Positions 28,733-37,465 of a DNA stretch of 64,000 nt are shown here, piece after piece. The DNA lies in NCBI RefSeq assembly GCF_016919445.1, contig NZ_CP070356.1, positions 2,574,001-2,638,000 of the forward strand, in the 5' to 3' direction. This DNA comes from Pseudomonas sp. PDNC002. GTDB taxonomy: Bacteria > Pseudomonadota > Gammaproteobacteria > Pseudomonadales > Pseudomonadaceae. Both the position numbers and the translations under genes were made by a program. The notes below the pieces were generated by a model that was not told the DNA's origin, did not search any database, and saw nothing but the letters and a program-made list of their open reading frames with translations. Every line of letters starts with the position of its first letter. Within the stretch, counting starts at the first letter, position 1.

Positions 28733-29128
28733 TCACTTCACTGCGATGGGGCAGACGAAGGTCTGTGCGGGAGCGACTTCCGCTTCCCAGGGCCGGCGGT
28801 AGGCCAGTTCCAGCTTGTCCTCGCCTGCGCCACTCACGCGGAAGCGCCAGGTGGACTCGCCGGCGCTGCCGACCAGGCCTGCGTCTTCGGGGTTGCTATA
28901 GACCTCCGGGCCGAGGGCGCGCAGCAGGCCGTTGGCGGCGTTGCGCATTTCCCAGCGGAAGCCGGTGGTGGGGTTGCTCGGCAGGATCAGCACCAGTTCC
29001 TGGCCTTCGTGCAGCTTCAGGGGCTTGCAGTCGCTGGCGTCTTCCAGGGTGACCACAGGTTTGGTCTGCCCGGCACAGCCGGCGAGCAGGGCCAGGGAGA
29101 GGGGCAGCAATGAGCGGTACGACGGCAT
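28733..29128 (-). CDS. icp: Chagasin-type cysteine peptidase inhibitor Icp (lipoprotein)
   Basis: A 131-residue member of inhibitor family I42. The three family loops are visible: NPTTGFRWE (about 52-60), GAGE in the middle and YRRPWE near residue 109. A lipobox LAGC at residues 15-18 makes it a lipoprotein. It probably protects the cell envelope from papain-like peptidases; P. aeruginosa Icp binds host cysteine cathepsins. The position next to asrA matches P. aeruginosa (from memory). Confidence 0.88.
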   Translation of the reverse strand: MPSYRSLLPLSLALLAGCAGQTKPVVTLEDASDCKPLKLHEGQELVLILPSNPTTGFRWEMRNAANGLLRALGPEVYSNPEDAGLVGSAGESTWRFRVSGAGEDKLELAYRRPWEAEVAPAQTFVCPIAVK

Positions 29129-29346
29129 GACGGCTCCTGGGAGGGGACAGGTTTGGCCGCAGGATAACGCAATCGGGGTTTCAAGCGGACTGTGTTCGCC
29201 TTGTGGGGATGTGTTTCAGCGTCGCCTCGGTGTGCGCTGCAAGATTGTGTTTCGCCCCCTCGGGCGAGTCCCTTTTGGCAAACGCCCCAAAAGGAACCAA
29301 AAGGTCTTGCCCCTCCATCCGGTTTTTCGCTTGGGGCGAAAAATAC

Positions 29347-29455
29347 CCTCGTTGAAGCGAAGTTTCAGGGGCACGCCACGACGGGCCATCCCTGGCCCAT
29401 CGTGGCTCTCGCGACATCCATGTCGCTCAACCCCTGAAACTCCGCTTCAACGAGG
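29347..29455. repeat. 109-bp element with 25-bp terminal inverted repeats
   Basis: CCTCGTTGAAGCG plus the next 12 bases (29347-29371) are repeated inverted at 29431-29455 with one mismatch. Inside are two further hairpins: CCACGA/TCGTGG arms around GGGCCAT...GGCCCA (about 29376-29405), and GCGACAT/ATGTCGC (29411-29426). The surrounding 29250-29340 also resembles a dispersed Pseudomonas repeat, with CCCCAAAAGGAACC. No ORF is credible here. Confidence 0.8.
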
Positions 29456-29541
29456 CCTCCTGAAAGGGGCAGTTCGGAGTGTGTGGTGGTTTCTCTGGAA
29501 GTCCACTGAAGCCAAAGCCAAAGTGCAGGGCATGCTTTCGT

Positions 29542-29609
29542 GTAGGAGCGAGCTTGCTCACGAACCTGGGTGCGCTGCGGAGTTGGATCGCGAGCAAGTC
29601 GCTCCCACA
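29542..29609. repeat. REP doublet downstream of asrA
   Basis: GTAGGAGCGAGCTTGCTC (from 29542) and the imperfect inverted GAGCAAGTCGCTCCCAC (ending 29609) form a REPIN-like pair. The gap from 29129 to 29662 otherwise holds only the inverted-repeat element at 29347-29455. Confidence 0.8.
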
Positions 29610-29662
29610 GGTTGAATCCGCTGCAAGAGGAGACATGCCCGCGATCAGCCGGGCGCAGCCAG

Positions 29663-32062
29663 TCAGCCCGGGAACAGCACCTTCGCCACATCCCCATAGC
29701 GCTTGGCGAAATGCACTGTCAGGCCTTCCTTGAGGTACTCCGGCAGCTCCTCGAAATCCCCGCGGTTGGGTTCCGGCAGGATCAGCTCGAAGATCTTCTG
29801 CCGGCGCGCCGCGATGACTTTCTCGCGAACGCCGCCAATGGGCAGCACCTGCCCGGTGAGGGTCAGCTCGCCGGTCATGGCCACGCCCTTCTTCGGCGCC
29901 TGGTTACGCGCCAGGGACAGCAAGGCGCTGGCCATGGTGACGCCGGCGCTCGGGCCATCCTTGGGCGTGGCGCCTTCCGGGACGTGCACGTGGATGAAGG
30001 CCTGGTCGAAGAAGGTCGGATCACCGCCAAACTTCTTGAGGTTCGAGCTGATGTAGCTGTAAGCGATCTCCGCAGACTCTTTCATCACATCGCCCAGTTG
30101 CCCGGTGAGCTTGAAGCCACGGTTCAACGTGTGGATGCGCGTCGCTTCGATGGGCAGGGTCGCCCCGCCCATGCTGGTCCAGGCCAGGCCGGTGATCACG
30201 CCGACGCCAGAGAGGACCTGCTCGGTGCGGAACACCGGCATGCCCAGGTATTCCTCCAGGTCCTTGACGCCGATCTTCACCGTCGATTCCGGGGCCTCCA
30301 GCAGCTTCATCACCGATTTGCGCACCAGCTTGCCCAGCACTTTCTCCAGCTGGCGCACGCCGGCTTCGCGGGCGTAGCCCTCGATTACCGCGCGCAGGGC
30401 GGCGTCGTTGATCGAGACGCGGTGCTTCGGCACGCCGGCCTTTTCCAGCTGCTTGGGCCAGAGGTGGCGCTTGGCGATGGCCAGCTTCTCCTCGGCGATG
30501 TAGCCGGACAGGCGGATGACTTCCATGCGGTCGAGCAGCGGGCCGGGGATGGAGTCCAGGGTGTTGGCGGTGCAGACGAACAGCACCTTGGACAGGTCCA
30601 GGCGCAGGTCCAGGTAGTGGTCGAGGAATTCGACGTTCTGCTCCGGATCGAGCGTCTCCAGCAGTGCCGAGGCGGGGTCGCCCTGGTAGCTGCTGCCGAG
30701 CTTGTCGATCTCGTCGAGCATGATCACCGGGTTCATCACCTCCACCTCTTTCAGCGCCTGCACCAGCTTGCCGGGCAGGGCGCCGATGTAGGTGCGGCGG
30801 TGGCCCTTGATCTCGGCTTCGTCTCGCATGCCGCCAACGCTGAAACGGTAGAACGGCCGCCCCAGGCTCTCGGCGATGGATTTGCCGATGCTGGTCTTGC
30901 CCACGCCGGGCGGGCCCACCAGCAGCACGATGGAGCCGGCGATCTCGCCTTTGAAGGTACCCACCGCGAGGAATTCGAGGATGCGGTCCTTCACGTCTTC
31001 CAGGCCGGAATGGTGCCGGTCGAGCACCTTGCGCGCGTGCTTGAGGTCGAGCTTGTCGACGCCCATCAGGCCCCACGGCACGGAGGTCGCCCAGTCGAGG
31101 TAGTTGCGCGTGACGGCGTATTCCGGAGAGCCGGTCTCCAGGATCGACAGCTTGTTCAGCTCTTCGTCGATACGCTTCTTCGCCTGGTCGGGCAGGGTCT
31201 TGCCTTCGAGGCGTGCGCGGAACTCGTCGGAGTCGGCGCTCTTGTCGTCCTTGGTGATGCCCAGTTCCTGCTGGATGATCTTCAGCTGTTCCTGCAGGAA
31301 GAACTCACGCTGGCGCTCGCCGATCTTGCGGTTGACCTCGGCGGACAGCTCTTTCTGCAGGCGCGCGACTTCCACTTCCTTGCGCAGCAGCGGCAGCACC
31401 TTCTCCATGCGCTTGAGGATCGGCACGGTGTCCAGCACGCCTTGCAGTTCGGCGCCCGGCGCGGTGGTGAGGGCGGCGGCGAAGTCAGTCAGCGGCGATG
31501 GGTCGTTGGGATTGAAGCGATTCAGGTAATTCTTCAGCTCTTCGCTGTACAGCGGGTTGAGCGGCAGCAGTTCCTTGATCGCGTTGATCAGGGCCATGCC
31601 GTAGGCCTTCACCTCGTCGCTGGGGTCGCTGGGCGTGTGCGGGTACTCCACTTCCACGAGGAAGGGCGGGCGGTGGCGCTTGATCCAGCCACGCACGCGT
31701 ACCCGAGACAGGCCCTGGGCGACGAATTGCAGCTTGCCGCCCTCGCGGCTGGCGTGATGCACGCGCACCAGCGTGCCGTGCTCGGGCAGGCTGTCCGGGT
31801 CGAAATGACGGGGGTCTTCCGGCGGGTTCTCCATGAAGAACAGCGCCAGGTTGTGATGGTCGGTCTTGGCGACCAGCTCAAGGGTCTCCGCCCACGGCTC
31901 CTCGTTGACGATCACCGGCAGCACTTGCGCGGGGAAGAACGGGCGGTTGTGGATCGGGATGACGTACACCGTGGTCGGCAGGTTCTGCCCGGGCAACACC
32001 AGTCCGGTGCTGCTGACCTCTTCGGCGCTGGGAATATCGTGAATCTCGTCGTGGTCGCTCAT
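29663..32062 (-). CDS. asrA: Lon-family ATP-dependent protease AsrA
   Basis: A 799-residue LonA-type protease: N-terminal substrate domain (about 35-240) followed by a coiled region, AAA+ domain with Walker A GPPGVGKTS near residue 390 and Walker B VIMLDEIDK near 455, and C-terminal peptidase with catalytic Ser in DGPSAGV and Lys in GGVREKV. Canonical Pseudomonas lon sits beside clpX and hupB; the icp neighbour instead points to the paralogue AsrA, which regulates the heat-shock response to aminoglycoside. The promoter upstream is RpoH-like. Confidence 0.92.
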   Translation of the reverse strand: MSDHDEIHDIPSAEEVSSTGLVLPGQNLPTTVYVIPIHNRPFFPAQVLPVIVNEEPWAETLELVAKTDHHNLALFFMENPPEDPRHFDPDSLPEHGTLVRVHHASREGGKLQFVAQGLSRVRVRGWIKRHRPPFLVEVEYPHTPSDPSDEVKAYGMALINAIKELLPLNPLYSEELKNYLNRFNPNDPSPLTDFAAALTTAPGAELQGVLDTVPILKRMEKVLPLLRKEVEVARLQKELSAEVNRKIGERQREFFLQEQLKIIQQELGITKDDKSADSDEFRARLEGKTLPDQAKKRIDEELNKLSILETGSPEYAVTRNYLDWATSVPWGLMGVDKLDLKHARKVLDRHHSGLEDVKDRILEFLAVGTFKGEIAGSIVLLVGPPGVGKTSIGKSIAESLGRPFYRFSVGGMRDEAEIKGHRRTYIGALPGKLVQALKEVEVMNPVIMLDEIDKLGSSYQGDPASALLETLDPEQNVEFLDHYLDLRLDLSKVLFVCTANTLDSIPGPLLDRMEVIRLSGYIAEEKLAIAKRHLWPKQLEKAGVPKHRVSINDAALRAVIEGYAREAGVRQLEKVLGKLVRKSVMKLLEAPESTVKIGVKDLEEYLGMPVFRTEQVLSGVGVITGLAWTSMGGATLPIEATRIHTLNRGFKLTGQLGDVMKESAEIAYSYISSNLKKFGGDPTFFDQAFIHVHVPEGATPKDGPSAGVTMASALLSLARNQAPKKGVAMTGELTLTGQVLPIGGVREKVIAARRQKIFELILPEPNRGDFEELPEYLKEGLTVHFAKRYGDVAKVLFPG

Positions 32063-32093
32063 GAGGCACCTGACTGATTGAACATGACAGTCT

Positions 32094-32122
32094 AGATGGG
32101 GAAGCCTGCGCGAGGTTTCAAT
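32094..32122 (-). promoter_or_regulatory. RpoH (sigma-32) heat-shock promoter of asrA
   Basis: On the minus strand ATTGAAA (32122-32116), a 14-base spacer and CCCCATCT (32101-32094) match the sigma-32 consensus CTTGAAA-N-CCCCATNT with one mismatch. Transcription would start about 25 bases upstream of the asrA ATG at 32062, an excellent distance. Heat or misfolded-protein stress should therefore induce this protease. Confidence 0.85.
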
Positions 32123-32181
32123 CCCATCGTTTCAGAGGATGTGTCAGTAGCATGTTGCGGCCGATTGTTAATCAACGGAGC

Positions 32182-32988
32182 TTACGAGCGGATTAGCGAG
32201 CGCTGGCGTAGGAAGTCGCTGGGCGGGCGGCCGAATTGGCGACTGAACATGGCGCTGAAAGCGCTGGGCGTGCTGTAGCCCACTTCCAGCGCCACGTTGA
32301 GAACAGTCTCACCCAGCGCCAGACGCTCCAGCGCTGCGAGCAGCCGTGCCTGTTGGCGCCATTGGCCGAAGGTCAGCCCGGTTTCGCGGAAGAACCAGCG
32401 CTGCACCGTCTTGCTGTCCACGTTCAGTTTCGCTGCCCATTCGGCCAGGCCGGCGTTGTCCCCAGGCTGGCGCTGGAGGGCCTGGCAAAGCTCGCGCAGG
32501 CGCGGATGCGCAGGCAAAGGCAGGTGCAGCGGCATCACCGGTTCTTCGCGCAGTTCGTCGAGCAGCAGGCCGAGGACGCGCCCGTCGCGGGAGTCCGGGG
32601 ACACCTCTCCGCTGATCGACAGTGCCGCCAGGATCAGCTCGCGCAGCAACGGCGAGACCGCCAGCACGCAGCAGTCCAGCGGCAGGTGCGGGGCGCTGTC
32701 CGGCTCCACATAAAGCGTGCGTACCTGCACATCGCCGACCATGCGCGTCCAGTGCTCCACGCCGGCGGGAATCCACAGGCCTCGGTTGTCCGGTACCACC
32801 CACTGGCCGCTGGCGCTGCCCACCACCAGCACGCCGCGCACGGCATAGAGCAGCTGTGCGCGGTGGTGGCTGTGCGCCGGAACTTGATGGCCATCAGGAA
32901 AATCCAGGGCGACGGCCGCCACCGGGCTGGCGGCCCGTTCGTCGCCGTGGTTTTCCACTGTTTGAGGTGGAATGTCCTTTTTGCGCAT
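32182..32988 (-). CDS. AraC-family regulator with cupin sensor domain
   Basis: A 268-residue regulator. A cupin-type N-terminal domain (about 30-110; HQVPAHSHHRAQLLY supplies metal- or ligand-binding His) is followed by a C-terminal AraC DNA-binding domain (about 160-265) with LNVDSKTVQRWFFRETG and VGYSTPSAFSAMFSRQFG. The layout matches NimR-like regulators, which often control an adjacent efflux pump, but no pump is next to it here. It is transcribed away from a DUF815 ATPase gene 84 bases off. Confidence 0.85.
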   Translation of the reverse strand: MRKKDIPPQTVENHGDERAASPVAAVALDFPDGHQVPAHSHHRAQLLYAVRGVLVVGSASGQWVVPDNRGLWIPAGVEHWTRMVGDVQVRTLYVEPDSAPHLPLDCCVLAVSPLLRELILAALSISGEVSPDSRDGRVLGLLLDELREEPVMPLHLPLPAHPRLRELCQALQRQPGDNAGLAEWAAKLNVDSKTVQRWFFRETGLTFGQWRQQARLLAALERLALGETVLNVALEVGYSTPSAFSAMFSRQFGRPPSDFLRQRSLIRS

Positions 32989-33072
32989 CTGAATGCCTAT
33001 TTGTCGTTAGACGGCCACTTTCCTCCATCGCTAGGCTGCTGAACAGTCCCCATCTGCTTCGATGATCCCGCC

Positions 33073-33936
33073 ATGACCGACATGTCCGTAATCGCCGAGC
33101 AACTGGCGCGTATCGCCCGGTTGCTCGAACAATCCTTGCCGACGCGCGCCGAGCTGGCGCTGGAGGAAGGCGCCATCGCCCACCTCTGGGAATACCGCCA
33201 GGGCCAGCCGCGCCTGACTCCTGTCGTCGAGCCCGCGCTGATCGCCTTTGACGACCTGCGCAATGTCGACCGGCAGAAAGCGCTGATCGAACAGAACACC
33301 CGCCAGTTCGTCTCCGGCCGTCCGGCCAATAACGTGCTGCTCACCGGCGCGCGCGGCACGGGCAAGAGTTCGCTGGTCAAGGCCTGCCTGCACGCCTTCC
33401 ACGCCGAGGGACTGCGCCTGATCGAGGTGGACAAGGAACACCTGGCCGACCTGCCGCAGATCATCGACCTGCTGCGCCATCGCCAGGAGCGCTTCGTCCT
33501 GTTCTGCGACGACCTGTCCTTCGAGGATGGCGAGACCGGCTACAAGGGCCTGAAGACCGTGCTCGACGGCTCGGTGGCTGGGCAGTCCGGCAATGTGCTG
33601 ATCTACGCGACCTCCAACCGCCGCCACCTGCTCGCCGAGCGCGCCGAGGACAACCTGTCCTTCCAGCGCAGCGAGAGTGGCGAGCTGCATCCGGGCGAAG
33701 CGGTGGAGGAGAAGATCTCGCTGTCCGAGCGTTTCGGCCTGTGGATATCTTTCTATGCCTTCAGCCAGGAACAGTATCTGGAGGCGGTCGCGCGCTGGCT
33801 GGAATATCACGGCTTGGGCGCCGTAGCGCAGGCGGAGTGGGAACAGGCGGCGATCCGCTGGGCGACCCATCGCGGGTCGCGATCCGGACGGATCGCCGCA
33901 CAGTTCGCCCGGGATTACGCCGGGCGTCGACCTTAG
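33073..33936 (+). CDS. DUF815-family AAA+ ATPase
   Basis: A 287-residue ATPase with a Walker A motif GARGTGKSS near residue 100 and Walker B FVLFCDDLSFE near 140, followed by YATSNRRHLL as a sensor-1 region. The family is soluble and widespread in proteobacteria; its substrate is unknown. It ends four bases before the stop of the convergent TonB receptor gene. The ATG follows GATGATCCCGCC, so the ribosome-binding site is weak. Confidence 0.85.
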   Translation: MTDMSVIAEQLARIARLLEQSLPTRAELALEEGAIAHLWEYRQGQPRLTPVVEPALIAFDDLRNVDRQKALIEQNTRQFVSGRPANNVLLTGARGTGKSSLVKACLHAFHAEGLRLIEVDKEHLADLPQIIDLLRHRQERFVLFCDDLSFEDGETGYKGLKTVLDGSVAGQSGNVLIYATSNRRHLLAERAEDNLSFQRSESGELHPGEAVEEKISLSERFGLWISFYAFSQEQYLEAVARWLEYHGLGAVAQAEWEQAAIRWATHRGSRSGRIAAQFARDYAGRRP

Positions 33937-33940
33937 CCCG

Positions 33941-35989
33941 TCAGAAGGCGACCTTCACCCCCGCCTGGATGCCGCGCCCGCCGGCCGGCACGCTGTCGCG
34001 CAGGATGGAGCTGGCGTAGCGCACGGTCTGGTTGGTCAGGTTCTCGCCCTTGACGAAGGCCAGCCAGCGGCTGTCGCCCAGGTCGAAGCGGTAGCCGAGG
34101 CTGGCGCCGAGGGTGGTGTAGCCGTCGGTGCGCAACTCGTTCTCCGGCACGCGGCTCTGGTCGGCGGCGTATTCGACGTCGACCCGTGCCTGCCACTGCT
34201 GCAGTTCCCAGAGCAGCGCGCTGTTCAGGCGCAGCGGGGCGATGCGCGGCAGCGCTTCGCCGGTGTCCTTGTTCTTCGCGCGGGTGTAGTCGCCGGATAG
34301 TTCCAGGTCGAAGCGGCCGTAGGGGCTGTCCAGCAGGTGGATGCGATCCTGCGCCTCGACGCCGTAGAAGTCTGCTTTCACGCCGCTGTAGAGGTATTCC
34401 GGCAGCGCCTCATCGTCGCCGGCATCTACTACCGCACCGTCCTCGTCACGATAGCGCCCGCTGGCCAGCAGGCCGATGTAGTTGGAGAAGCGGCTGTAGA
34501 ACACGCCGACGCTGCCCTTGTGCCGGCCGCTATCGAAGCGCAGGGCGAGGTCGGTGGAAACGGCTTTTTCTTTGCTCGCGTCGGCGTCGCCCACTTCATA
34601 GGTGCCGGTCGCTGCGTGAGCGCCGTTGGCGTAGAGCTCGTAGAAGGTCGGCGCGCGCTCGGTGTAGGCGAGGGTGGCGGCCAGCGACCAGATCGGCGTC
34701 AGCTTGTACACCGCACCACTGGACAGGCTGCCGGCGGTGAAGTTGCGTGAGCCGTCGTTCTCGGCGAAGCGCTCGTTGCCCTTGGCGTTGGGTTCGATGC
34801 GCGTGTGCTCGGCGCGGCCGCCCAGGTTCAGCGCCAGGCGTTCAGTGGCCTGCCAGTTTTCCAGGAAGAACAGCGCCGCGCTGTCGGTCTCGGTGTGCGG
34901 TACGAAGGCTTCTTCGCCCAGTGCGGAGAAGCGGCTGTTGCCGATTTGCGCGCCGACGATACCTTCCACCGGGCCGATCGGTTTGTGCCGGGCCTCGATG
35001 CGGGCCTCGTAGCCGTCGTTCTTGAAGGTGGTGCCAGTCTCGCCGTCCTCGATTTCCTTGTGCTGGTACTCGGTGTAGGCCGCGTCCAGCTTCACCGAGC
35101 TGAAGGGGCCGTCTAGGTCGCGGATTTCCGAGGCGAAGGCATAGCGATCCTGCTGCATCTTCAGGCGTACGTCGTCTTCGGCGGGCGAGCCATAGTTGCT
35201 GTCGTAGCCGCTGTAGGACAGGCCCGCATAGCCGTGATCCCAGTGGTAGCTGCCACCGATGGCGCCGCTGTCCTGGCGGCCGTCGCTGTTGTTCACGCGG
35301 TGCTTGGAGTCGTCGCCGTCGGTTTGGCGCTGGCGCGCGGAGTGGGCGTAGCCGGGGATGCGCAGGTCGTTGAACTCGCGGGAGCCCGCGTCCAGGTGCA
35401 GGGCGAAGTTGCCGTCGCCGGCCTCCAGCGCGCCGGCGGCGCTGCGAGTGGTGTCCGAGCCGCCGTAGCGCAGCTCGCCCTGGCCGTGGATGCCGTCCAC
35501 CGGTTCGCTGGGGATGCGGTTGTCGAAACTGTTGACCACGCCGCCGATGGCATTGCCGCCGTAGAGCAGGGCGGCCGGGCCGCGCACCACTTCGATTCGC
35601 TCGACCACGTTCGGGTCTTCCGGCACGGCGTGGTCGTAGGACAGCGACGAGGCATCCAGCGCGCCCACGCCGTTGCGCAGGATGCGGATGCGGTCGCCAT
35701 CCATGCCGCGGATCACCGGGCGGCTGGCGCCGGGGCCGAACCAGGTGGAAGACACGCCCGGTGTGCCATTGAGGGTTTCACCCAGGCTGCCTTTCTGCCG
35801 CAGGGTCAGCTCGTCGCCCTGCAGCACGCTGCTGGGCGCGGCAGGGGAGGCGTCGCCCAGCGGGTTGGCGGTAATTACCTGGGGTCCCAGTTCGGTGGGG
35901 GCGGCATCGGCCAGCGAGGGCGCACCGGCACACAAGGCAAGGCCCAGCGGTGCGAAACGCCAGCGCGGGCGGGGAAGGGATGGGGGCAT
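33941..35989 (-). CDS. znuD: TonB-dependent outer-membrane receptor, zinc uptake type (ZnuD)
   Basis: A 682-residue TonB receptor. The signal peptide is followed by a plug domain (about 45-160) with PVIRGMDGDRIRILRNGVG and VEVVRGPAALLYGGNAIGGVVN-like segments, and a 22-strand barrel ending VKVAF. A His/Asp-rich stretch near residues 235-270 (HSARQRQTDGDDSKHRVNN) is the kind of loop that binds zinc in ZnuD. A Zur-box-like palindrome lies about 100 bases upstream. The equivalent PAO1 receptor is zinc-regulated (from memory). Confidence 0.82.
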   Translation of the reverse strand: MPPSLPRPRWRFAPLGLALCAGAPSLADAAPTELGPQVITANPLGDASPAAPSSVLQGDELTLRQKGSLGETLNGTPGVSSTWFGPGASRPVIRGMDGDRIRILRNGVGALDASSLSYDHAVPEDPNVVERIEVVRGPAALLYGGNAIGGVVNSFDNRIPSEPVDGIHGQGELRYGGSDTTRSAAGALEAGDGNFALHLDAGSREFNDLRIPGYAHSARQRQTDGDDSKHRVNNSDGRQDSGAIGGSYHWDHGYAGLSYSGYDSNYGSPAEDDVRLKMQQDRYAFASEIRDLDGPFSSVKLDAAYTEYQHKEIEDGETGTTFKNDGYEARIEARHKPIGPVEGIVGAQIGNSRFSALGEEAFVPHTETDSAALFFLENWQATERLALNLGGRAEHTRIEPNAKGNERFAENDGSRNFTAGSLSSGAVYKLTPIWSLAATLAYTERAPTFYELYANGAHAATGTYEVGDADASKEKAVSTDLALRFDSGRHKGSVGVFYSRFSNYIGLLASGRYRDEDGAVVDAGDDEALPEYLYSGVKADFYGVEAQDRIHLLDSPYGRFDLELSGDYTRAKNKDTGEALPRIAPLRLNSALLWELQQWQARVDVEYAADQSRVPENELRTDGYTTLGASLGYRFDLGDSRWLAFVKGENLTNQTVRYASSILRDSVPAGGRGIQAGVKVAF

Positions 35990-36087
35990 GACGAACTCCT
36001 GGTTTTTCTTCTGGCAAAGCGAACCCCTCCCTCTCGTGGTCAGGGATGCGCCAGGCGGCGGGAAGGGGAAAATGGGAAAGTGTTATT

Positions 36088-36102
36088 TGTTATAACATAA
36101 CA
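36088..36102 (-). promoter_or_regulatory. Zur-box-like operator upstream of znuD
   Basis: TGTTATAACATAACA (36088-36102), within a longer AT-rich tract from 36081, closely resembles the palindromic Zur box TGTTATAnnATAACA core known from zinc-starvation genes. It is about 100 bases before the znuD ATG and stands out in a 65% GC background. Zinc-loaded Zur would repress the receptor. Confidence 0.75.
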
Positions 36103-36170
36103 TATCCATCGGTTAGCAAGACTTTCCTGCTTAGATGATTTCGTGCGGAGCCTGGTGGCGAGTTGCGCCG

Positions 36171-36179
36171 GGTTGCACC
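36171..36179 (-). promoter_or_regulatory. GGTGCAACC motif before the AraC gene
   Basis: GGTTGCACC here is the reverse complement of GGTGCAACC, which occurs three more times in the gap between this AraC gene and putP (37098-37320). It lies 62 bases before the regulator start. Four copies of a 9-mer around one regulator and its likely target suggest a binding site; this is inference. Confidence 0.45.
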
Positions 36180-36240
36180 TGCTGGCTGGGCAGGTCGCTG
36201 GAATTTTCGTACCATGCTCAAAATTTGATCAGATCGCGCC

Positions 36241-36990
36241 ATGTTCGATACCCGCCTCGCCACGCTGTCCGACCAGACCGACCAGCATGCCCATGACCAT
36301 CACCAGTTGGTGATGTCCCTGAGCGGCCGAGCGGAATTCGAAATTGGCGGCGCTGGTGGCGAGGTCTGTCGCATGCGCGCCTGCCTGGTGCCGGGGGATG
36401 TGGGGCACGAGTTCGCCGGGCTGGGCGACAATCGGATGCTGATCGTCGATCTGAACGAGGCGGGTACCAGCGAGCAGGATCGCGAACTACTGGCGAGGCT
36501 GTTCGAGGTGCCGCGCTACCCGACCCTGGATGCGGACTTCCAGAACCTGCTCAGCTACGCCGGAGCGGAGATCGCCCGCTACGGCGATGACCCGCTGCTC
36601 GCCCGTGCGCTGGGCGGTGTGCTGCTGCGGGCACTGCACCTGCGGTTGTTCGGCGAGGACCGCGCGCCGCGCAACGGGCCGCTGGACCTGGAGCGGCTGG
36701 ACGATTACATCGCCGATCACCTTTCCCGGCGCATCACCGTGGCAGAGTTGGCGCAAGTTGCTTGCCTGAGTCCCAGTCACTTCCACGCGCAGTTCAAGGA
36801 TCGTGTCGGCCTCACGCCGCACCAGTACCTGTTGCGCCAGCGCCTGGACCGCGCCGCGCGGATGCTGCGGGAAACCGACCTGCCACTGGTGGGCGTGGCC
36901 GGCGAGTGTGGTTTTTCCAGCCAGAGCGCCCTGACCACCGCGATGCGCCGTTACCTGGGGTTGACGCCGGGCAGCCTGCGCCGCAGCTGA
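36241..36990 (+). CDS. AraC-family transcriptional regulator, probable regulator of putP
   Basis: A 249-residue regulator with an N-terminal cupin-like domain (DQHAHDHHQLVMSLSGRAEF) and a C-terminal AraC domain (about 150-249) with LAQVACLSPSHFHAQFKDRVG and AGECGFSSQSALTTAMRR. It resembles PruR, the proline-responsive activator of putA and putP in P. aeruginosa, and lies upstream of putP on the same strand; the name is withheld because identity rests on memory. The ATG lacks a strong ribosome-binding site. Confidence 0.75.
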   Translation: MFDTRLATLSDQTDQHAHDHHQLVMSLSGRAEFEIGGAGGEVCRMRACLVPGDVGHEFAGLGDNRMLIVDLNEAGTSEQDRELLARLFEVPRYPTLDADFQNLLSYAGAEIARYGDDPLLARALGGVLLRALHLRLFGEDRAPRNGPLDLERLDDYIADHLSRRITVAELAQVACLSPSHFHAQFKDRVGLTPHQYLLRQRLDRAARMLRETDLPLVGVAGECGFSSQSALTTAMRRYLGLTPGSLRRS

Positions 36991-37097
36991 ATCCGCTAGC
37001 GTGCGCGCCCTTGATTGCTGATCGAATGGTCAGATAGCGACTTTTGGGTGTCGGAGTCTTTTGCAAGAACTCCAGAGCTTTCAGCAAGAATTACGCA

Positions 37098-37320
37098 GGG
37101 TGCAACCCATAGAGTCCGCCCACCGCGTTGCTGGTGTTCCAAGGTGCAACCCGGTCAGACCAAGAACAACAGCCAGCTCGATACGCGGGAGGGGCGACAT
37201 GCCCATCACCGGTTCTGTCTTTGCCTGCGCGCCTGCACCTGGCCGCACATACGCCTCCACGGCACGGCTAGCCGCCGTCGTCCGCTCCCCTGCGCCGTCA
37301 CCGGTCGGACCGGTGCAACC
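37098..37320 (+). promoter_or_regulatory. Three GGTGCAACC motifs in the AraC-putP gap
   Basis: GGTGCAACC occurs at 37099-37107 (within GGGTGCAACCC), 37143-37151 and 37312-37320, all on the same strand. A TACAAT that could serve as a -10 box lies at 37340-37345, 20 bases after the third copy. Direct repeats upstream of a promoter are typical AraC-family operators. The stretch from 36991 to 37097 shows nothing else I can name. Confidence 0.5.
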
Positions 37321-37465
37321 GCTTCGCTCGCATTCTGTACAATCCGCGCCCTCGCGCGCCGGCCACTCCCTGCCGCATCTCTCTGCGTGCGTGAGCACAA
37401 TTTCGAACGACTCCGCTGGAAACCGCTGCCGCCGCCTCTCGCGCGGCATCCCGGTGTGCTAGCAG

